From: Streptomyces paradoxus | GTDB lineage: Bacteria; Actinomycetota; Actinomycetes; Streptomycetales; Streptomycetaceae | Length of the DNA stretch: 64,000 nt | Assembly (NCBI RefSeq): GCF_014202475.1 | Contig: NZ_JACHGV010000002.1 | Span: 891,102-955,101 of the forward strand | Direction: 5' to 3' | In this document: in pieces, positions 59,031-64,000 of the stretch | Numbering within the stretch: position 1 is the first letter of the stretch | How the letters are laid out: every line of letters starts with the position of its first letter | Notes under the pieces: model-generated | Told to the model about the DNA's origin: nothing | What the model saw: the letters and a program-made list of their open reading frames with translations, nothing else | Databases searched by the model: none | Program-made: the position numbers and the translations under genes

Positions 59031-60251
59031 GTGCACCTCCGCCCCCCGGCAGCCGTTCTGGCCGCTGCCGTGATCGCCGTCACCGGTCCCGCTGTCGCCG
59101 CGCCCCTGGCACACGCCGAGGACGGTGCGCCCGAGCTGGTCGTGTCGGCCCTGCCGTCCGCGGCTCCCAAGCCGGGTGAGGTGTACGACAAGTCCGTCAC
59201 CCTCACCAACAAGGGCACGGCCGCCGTGGACGGGGTCACCTTCCGGGTGCGTCTGACGCGCGGGCTGGACTTCCCCGAGCAGGTGAAGGGCTGCACCTAC
59301 TCGACCGTCAAGGAGCAGGTCAGGCAGGCGGTTTGTGAACTCGACACGGTCGTCGAGCCCGGTGCCTCCGTCACCACGCCCGTCCGGTTCAAGGCGCTGG
59401 ACAACGCCCTGATGGAGTCCGTCGAGTACGGCACGAGCGCGAGCGGTGAGGCGCCGGGCGAGGGGTTCGACGACAGTTACCGGCGGCTCACCCTGACCGC
59501 GGACAACACCGCCGACCTCGTCGCGGTCGGTGAGGACACCGAGGCGCTGGCGGGCGAGGAACAGTCGGTGACGGCGACCCTGCGCAACGACGGCCCGGGC
59601 TGGGTGCAGAACCAGGAGAGCGACGACCTTCCGGGCCTGCTGGTGCAGATCCCGCCGGGCACCGTCGCCGTCAAGGTGCCGAAGGACTGCGCGCCGTTCG
59701 GGATCGACGGGCCGAGCGGGCCGCAGGGGACCACGGGCAAGCCCAAGTACGTGTGCTGGCCGCAGGACGGGACCCTCGACGTCGGTCAGTCCCTGGCCTA
59801 CACCTTCACGCTGAAGATCAAGGAGTCCGCGCAGGACACCGAGGGCGAGGTCAAGGCGTCGTCCGTCTACGACATCGCCCCGAAGTACGACACGAACCGC
59901 GCCAACAACACGGCCGTGATCAGCATCGACCTGCCGAGCGACTACGAGCCGGAGCCGAGCCCCTCGGACGGCGCGGACGGTGGTACCGGCGACGGCGGGG
60001 TCGGCAACGCCCCCGAGGGGCAGGCCGCCGGCGGCACGGGCGCCACGGCCTCACCCTCGGCCACGGCCTCCGACGGCACCTCGACCGGTGGCTCCACGGG
60101 CAGCACCACCGGCAGCACCACCGGCGGCAATCTCGCCACCACCGGCTCCGACGGCACCCCGCTCCTCGCCGGTGCCGCTGCCGCCGCCGCGGTGATCGGC
60201 GGCGGCCTGGTGTTCGCCGTACGCCGCCGCAACGCCGCCAGGTCCGCCTGA
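59031..60251 (+). CDS. Secreted, LAxTG-sorted cell-surface protein
   Basis: 406 residues. A Sec signal (LRPPAAVLAAAVIAVTGPAV, cleavage near AHAEDG) is followed by three beta-sandwich modules with DUF11-like character (KSVTLTNKGTAAVDGVTFRV; VTATLRNDGPGWVQNQ; TLKIKESAQDTEGEVKA). A Gly/Ser/Thr stalk (residues 330-375) precedes LATTG, a hydrophobic segment and RRRNAARSA, the class E sortase signal. Wall-anchored; ligand unknown. GAGGAGAA precedes the GTG. Confidence 0.85.
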   Translation: MHLRPPAAVLAAAVIAVTGPAVAAPLAHAEDGAPELVVSALPSAAPKPGEVYDKSVTLTNKGTAAVDGVTFRVRLTRGLDFPEQVKGCTYSTVKEQVRQAVCELDTVVEPGASVTTPVRFKALDNALMESVEYGTSASGEAPGEGFDDSYRRLTLTADNTADLVAVGEDTEALAGEEQSVTATLRNDGPGWVQNQESDDLPGLLVQIPPGTVAVKVPKDCAPFGIDGPSGPQGTTGKPKYVCWPQDGTLDVGQSLAYTFTLKIKESAQDTEGEVKASSVYDIAPKYDTNRANNTAVISIDLPSDYEPEPSPSDGADGGTGDGGVGNAPEGQAAGGTGATASPSATASDGTSTGGSTGSTTGSTTGGNLATTGSDGTPLLAGAAAAAAVIGGGLVFAVRRRNAARSA

Positions 60252-60262
60252 CGGCAGGGCCG

Positions 60263-61429
60263 TCAGAGCACCCCGCCCGCCTCGTCCTGGAACGCGTCCG
60301 TCCAGTAGTGACGGACCGTTCCGCCCGCGGTCACGCCCGTCGGGTCCACCGTCGACAGGACCTGGAGCATCGTCATGGCCAGTTGGTCGTAGGTGTCGGT
60401 CGTCAGCTCGTGGGACGACTGGGCGTCTATCGCGCGCTCGCGGTGCAGCAGCCAGAGCGTGAAGGCGAGGGTCGACACGTCCGTGTTGAGCGGGTACAGC
60501 GTCGCCTCGGGTTCGCTCCAGTTCAGGACCGCGCCCGTCGCGCCGTCGACGACCAGGCTGTTGTCCTCGACGAGGTGGCCGAGGCGGATCAGGCGGTGGG
60601 CCCCGGCGGGGAGTTCGGCCGGGGCGCCGGTGTCGGCGTAGTACTCGGCGAGCGTCGCCAGGGGGACGTCCGTGTCCAGGGAGAAGACGTGGGCGTCCTC
60701 CGGCAGGCCCACCTCGCGCAGGAAGCGGCGGGTCGGTTCGTGCGTGAGAGTCGCGGGGAAGTCGACGTCCTCGAAGCGCGCGACCTTGCCGGGGCCGAAC
60801 TCCTGGTCCAGGAGGCGGTGCGGGAGGTCCAGGGAGAGGCCGGACGCACCGCCGCGGCCCGCCACCAGGGACAGGGGGCGGATCAGTGCCGCCATCTTCC
60901 AGAACGGGGCCGGTTCGCCGTCCGCGCCGTCGCGGAAGACCGCCAGCAGGTGCCGGGACGCCTCCGCCACCGCCTTGGGGCCGTAGCGGCCCGCGTAGGA
61001 GGCGAACTGGCCGCGCAGGCCCGCCAGTTCGTCCGTGGCCTCCGCGAAGCGCACCAGAGTCCGCAGGGAGGGGGCCAGGGGGCGGCGGTCCATCAGGTCG
61101 GGGCGGTCGTGCAGGACGTACGTCGTCGAGATCTCGCCCGTCGCGCCGTCGAGCAGGACCGACTCCGTCTCCAGGCCGGCGGGGCCCAGCAGTCCGCCTA
61201 TCACCAGCTGTTCGCGCAGTTCCGCCGAGAGGCGGTCGCCAGGGTCGCCCGTCGAGTCGGCGACCGTGCGCAGGCCCTCGCGGCTCAGCTCCGCGAAGCT
61301 CAGCACGCCGCTGTCGCCGGGCAGTCCGGGGCCGGTCAGCCAGTGGCGCGTGGACGCGTGCGTCACCCACGGGTCCAGCTCGGACTCGGTCAGGGTGATC
61401 ACCGCGGAACCGGCGTCGGTCGTACTCAT
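60263..61429 (-). CDS. SUKH-4-like immunity-type protein
   Basis: 388 residues. The C-terminal two thirds have the SUKH-4 pattern: LREVGLPEDAHVFSLDTD, IRLGHLVEDNSLVVDGATGA, VLNWSEPEATLYPLNTDVST and LAFTLWLLHRERA. SUKH proteins neutralise polymorphic toxins, but no toxin gene is adjacent. The N-terminal part is another SUKH-like module (LLDGATGEISTTYVLHD). The ATG follows GGGGGAG. It may be an orphan immunity gene or a recruited regulator. Confidence 0.78.
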   Translation of the reverse strand: MSTTDAGSAVITLTESELDPWVTHASTRHWLTGPGLPGDSGVLSFAELSREGLRTVADSTGDPGDRLSAELREQLVIGGLLGPAGLETESVLLDGATGEISTTYVLHDRPDLMDRRPLAPSLRTLVRFAEATDELAGLRGQFASYAGRYGPKAVAEASRHLLAVFRDGADGEPAPFWKMAALIRPLSLVAGRGGASGLSLDLPHRLLDQEFGPGKVARFEDVDFPATLTHEPTRRFLREVGLPEDAHVFSLDTDVPLATLAEYYADTGAPAELPAGAHRLIRLGHLVEDNSLVVDGATGAVLNWSEPEATLYPLNTDVSTLAFTLWLLHRERAIDAQSSHELTTDTYDQLAMTMLQVLSTVDPTGVTAGGTVRHYWTDAFQDEAGGVL

Positions 61430-61727
61430 GGGCTCCCCCGCATGTGCTTGCTCACCGTCCCCTGGCGGAGCACGGCAGACCGCCCGGGCCCAGCCCGGCA
61501 GCCGCTCCCCACTGCCCAGAACAGTACGCCCCACCACTGACAACGCCCCGGAACAGCGACGCGCGCCCGGCGACCACGCCACGTCACCTCACAAGACGCT
61601 CAGAGCACCCTGGCGCGTTCCCTTTCCGCCGAAATCGCTTTCATCCTGTGGCACGGCGTCAGTTTCACGAGGGTGGAGTGGAGTCCGATGCGCGGGGTCC
61701 GGGCGGGCCCGCGGGGAGGCATCGGCC
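61430..61727. other. Intergenic region between the SUKH-4-like and xdh-type genes
   Basis: 298 bp between two minus-strand genes. No reading frame, hairpin terminator or repeat stands out; it presumably holds the SUKH gene promoter near 61440-61500. Confidence 0.4.
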
Positions 61728-64000
61728 TCAGCCCCGTTCCGTCACCACCGCGGCCTGGGGGCGGATCGGGAGGCGGTTCACGGGGCGGCCCGTCGCGGCC
61801 CGGACGGCGGACGCGACGGCCGCCGGGGACGTCACCACCGGCACCGCGCTGACGGACTTGGCCCCGAACGGCGCGACGACGTCCCGTTCCTCCACCAGCC
61901 GGACGATGCGGATGTCGGGCGCGTCGAGGGCGGTCGGGAGGGCGTAGCCGGTCAGATCGGGGTGGCGGACGATGCCGCGCGGTGTGCGGAGGTTCTCCGT
62001 GAGGGCGATGCCCACGCCCTGCGTCACCCCGGCCTCGATCCTGGCCGTCAGCTGGGCGGGGTTCAGAACCCGGCCCACGTCCTGGGCGACGGCCAGTTCC
62101 ACGACCCGTACGGAACCGAGCTCGATGTCGACGTCCACCACCGCGCGGATCGCGCAGAAGGCCATGCCCACGAAGGCGTCGCCCTGCCCGGCCTCGTTCA
62201 GCGGCTCGGTCGGGTGCGGACGGCACTGGGCGGTGGCCCACAGTTCCTTGCCGTCCAGCGCCTCGGTGACGGTCGTCGAGAGGACCCCGTCGTACGAGGT
62301 GATCTTGCCGTCGGTGATCTGGAGCAGCTCCGTCGACATACCGAACTTGTGGGCGAGCGGCTGGAGGAGCTGGGTGCGGACCATCTTGGCCGCGCGCTCC
62401 ACCGCCCCACCCGACACCCAGGTGTGCCGGCCGCGGCAGCCCGCGCCCGCCGGGGGCTGGTCGGTGTCGACCGGCGCCACGTGCACCTCGTCGACGCCGA
62501 GCGTCTCCTGGACGATCTGCCGGGCCAGGGTCGTGAAGCCCTGGCCGGTCTCGACGGCCGCGCACAGGACCGTCGCGACGCCGTCGTGGACCTTCACGGT
62601 CGCCGTGGAGACCTCGTCCGCGCCCTCCGCGCCGAGCATGTGCACCATGCCCACGCCGTAGCCGACGCCCCGGCGCACCGCGCCCGGTTCGCCCGCACCC
62701 TCGGGGCCGCCGGGCAGCAGCCACTCGTCCTCGGGGGTGTCCTTGGGCAGCGGCGGCAGCGGGAAGTCCCGTACGGCCTGGAGGAGTTCGGCGACCGGGG
62801 CCGGGCAGGTCACGGTCTGGCCGGTCGGCAGCACGTCGCCGGTGGCCAGGGCGTTGCGCAGCCGCACTTCCGCAGGGTCGAGGCCGAGCTTCTTGGCGAT
62901 CTTGTCCATCTGCGCCTCGTAGGCGGCGCAGACCTGCATGGCGCCTTCGCCGCGTACGTGCCCGGACGGGGGGTTGTTGGTGCGGACGGCCCAGCCCTCG
63001 ATGAAGGCGTTCGGGACGACGTAGGGGCCGCAGGCGAACGCGACGGCGGCGGCCAGGGCCTGGGAGGAGGTGTCGGCGTAGGCCCCCGCGTCGAGCAGGA
63101 TCTGCGCCTCGACCTTGACGAGTCTGCCCTCGGCGTCGGCGTGGTGCCGGTAGCGCAGCAGGGTGGGGTGCCGGTGGACGTGGCCGAGGAAGGACTCCTC
63201 ACGGGTGGCGGTGAGTTTCACCGGGCAGCCGGTGCGCAGCGCGAGCAGGCCGAGCGGGAGCTGGAAGCCCTGGTCCTCACGGTCGGCCGTGGCGCCGGGG
63301 ACTCCGGTCACGACGACCTTGACGCGCTCGGGTTCCAGGCCGAACGCGGCGGCGGCCGCGTCGCGGTCGGCGTGCGGGTCGGTGGAGGCGAGGTACAGCT
63401 CCACCCCGCCGTCCGGGCGCGGTACGGCCAGGCCCGCCTCGGCGCCGATGGGCGCGGGGTCCTGACGGCCGATGCGGTACAGGCCCTCGACGACGATCTC
63501 GCCGGCCGCCTCCGGGTCGCCGTGGTGCAGCGGGATGTGCCGGATCAGGTTGCCGTCGGGGTGCAGCGGCTCGGCCTCGAAGGCCTGCTCCGGGTCGGTC
63601 ACCGGGTCGAGCACCTCGTACTCGACGATGACCGCGGCGGCGGCCATGCGCGCGGTGTCCGGGTGGTCGGCGGCGACGGCGGCGATGGGTTCGCCGTGGT
63701 GGCGCACGACCTCGGAGGCGAAGACCGGCCGGTCGGCCTTGCCGCGGCCGTGCAGCGGGCTGCCGGGGACGTCCTCGTGGGTGACGACGGCGCGGACGCC
63801 GGGCATCTCGCGCGCGTGGGTGGTGTCGACGGACAGGATGCGCGCGTGCGGGTGCGGTGAGCGCAGCACGGCCGCCCACAGCAGGCCCTCGGCCCACAGG
63901 TCGGCGGCGTACGGGAAGGTGCCCTCCGTCTTGGCGCGGGCGTCGGCGGGCGGGAGCGAGGCGCCGATGCCGTGCGGAAGCGGGTCGGGGGCGGGGGCGG
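61728..64000 (-). CDS. Xanthine-dehydrogenase-type molybdopterin-binding subunit, N-terminus cut by window edge
   Basis: At least 757 residues, open beyond the right edge. The start of the visible part (TEGTFPYAADLWAEGLLWAA, then VLRSPHPHARILSVD) begins the first domain; HVRGEGAMQVCAAYEAQMDK and GLYRIGRQDPAPIGAEAGLA continue; VETGQGFTTLARQIVQETLG and GCRGRHTWVSGGAVERAA are the molybdopterin-binding loops. The catalytic Glu is in the region TQGVGIALTENLRTP near the C-terminus. It hydroxylates purines or related heterocycles together with FAD and Fe-S subunits expected beyond the window. Confidence 0.88.
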   Translation of the reverse strand, partial: APAPDPLPHGIGASLPPADARAKTEGTFPYAADLWAEGLLWAAVLRSPHPHARILSVDTTHAREMPGVRAVVTHEDVPGSPLHGRGKADRPVFASEVVRHHGEPIAAVAADHPDTARMAAAAVIVEYEVLDPVTDPEQAFEAEPLHPDGNLIRHIPLHHGDPEAAGEIVVEGLYRIGRQDPAPIGAEAGLAVPRPDGGVELYLASTDPHADRDAAAAAFGLEPERVKVVVTGVPGATADREDQGFQLPLGLLALRTGCPVKLTATREESFLGHVHRHPTLLRYRHHADAEGRLVKVEAQILLDAGAYADTSSQALAAAVAFACGPYVVPNAFIEGWAVRTNNPPSGHVRGEGAMQVCAAYEAQMDKIAKKLGLDPAEVRLRNALATGDVLPTGQTVTCPAPVAELLQAVRDFPLPPLPKDTPEDEWLLPGGPEGAGEPGAVRRGVGYGVGMVHMLGAEGADEVSTATVKVHDGVATVLCAAVETGQGFTTLARQIVQETLGVDEVHVAPVDTDQPPAGAGCRGRHTWVSGGAVERAAKMVRTQLLQPLAHKFGMSTELLQITDGKITSYDGVLSTTVTEALDGKELWATAQCRPHPTEPLNEAGQGDAFVGMAFCAIRAVVDVDIELGSVRVVELAVAQDVGRVLNPAQLTARIEAGVTQGVGIALTENLRTPRGIVRHPDLTGYALPTALDAPDIRIVRLVEERDVVAPFGAKSVSAVPVVTSPAAVASAVRAATGRPVNRLPIRPQAAVVTERG

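Overview
The window is GC-rich actinobacterial chromosome, almost certainly Streptomyces. The base composition, frequent GTG/TTG starts, an SsgA-like sporulation protein, a DasR-type GlcNAc PTS cluster and an XRE/DUF397/ATPase regulatory trio all point there. From memory, the run of PTS genes, RNase PH, cysM/cysO/mec, clpS, pncB, M6 protease, RDD, SsgA-like and hpd genes resembles the conserved chromosomal core near the S. coelicolor SCO29xx region, so most of it is housekeeping sequence with small accessory insertions.

0-9 kb: an anti-sigma-like ATPase (cut by the left edge) diverges from an XRE/DUF5753 regulator plus DUF397 pair. Small minus-strand stress and regulatory genes follow (VOC, MarR, DUF2267, Hsp20). 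Next are a minus-strand, 70-nt non-canonical tRNA-Gly(UCC)-like gene with its own terminator, a Tat-exported, sortase-anchored alginate-lyase-like protein, an MFS transporter and a DUF445 membrane protein. 9-20 kb: SGNH hydrolase, DUF1707/LiaF-like sensor, a three-gene ABC-2 exporter, a class A PBP, a guanidine-III riboswitch with a Gdx/SugE-type exporter, GroES-like protein, DUF3618, Bcp peroxiredoxin, two overlapping HNH-nuclease genes and tRNA-Leu(UAG).

20-34 kb: RdgB, lipoprotein, RNase PH, GlcNAc PTS (nagF, nagE1, nagE2 with two dre sites), MBL hydrolase and a membrane-anchored MazF-like protein. The cysteine locus mec - leader peptide - cysO - cysM follows; the JAMM protease, sulfur carrier and cysteine synthase form one pathway, probably under a Cys-codon attenuator. 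Then come an amino-acid permease, DUF2017, ClpS, and the NAD-salvage pair pncB/pncA.

34-50 kb: secreted M6 metalloprotease with an upstream perfect 20-bp palindrome, two RDD membrane proteins, an SsgA-like protein, a GlcD-type flavoprotein, a frameshifted TPR gene, hpd divergent from an Lrp regulator, a four-gene OpuC-like osmoprotectant ABC operon and an autoregulated-looking ArsR gene. 50-64 kb: Lon-like secreted protease, IclR regulator, DExH helicase, Doc/RHH toxin-antitoxin pair, MFS exporter, tRNA-Cys, an unusual lipoprotein, an IS701-like transposase remnant, a second LAxTG-anchored protein, a SUKH-4-like protein and the C-terminal part of a xanthine-dehydrogenase-type molybdopterin subunit cut by the right edge.

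A recurring regulatory theme is TAnnnT at 6-7 nt from the start codon, that is, probable leaderless transcripts, seen at eight genes. No phage, PKS/NRPS cluster or CRISPR array is present.
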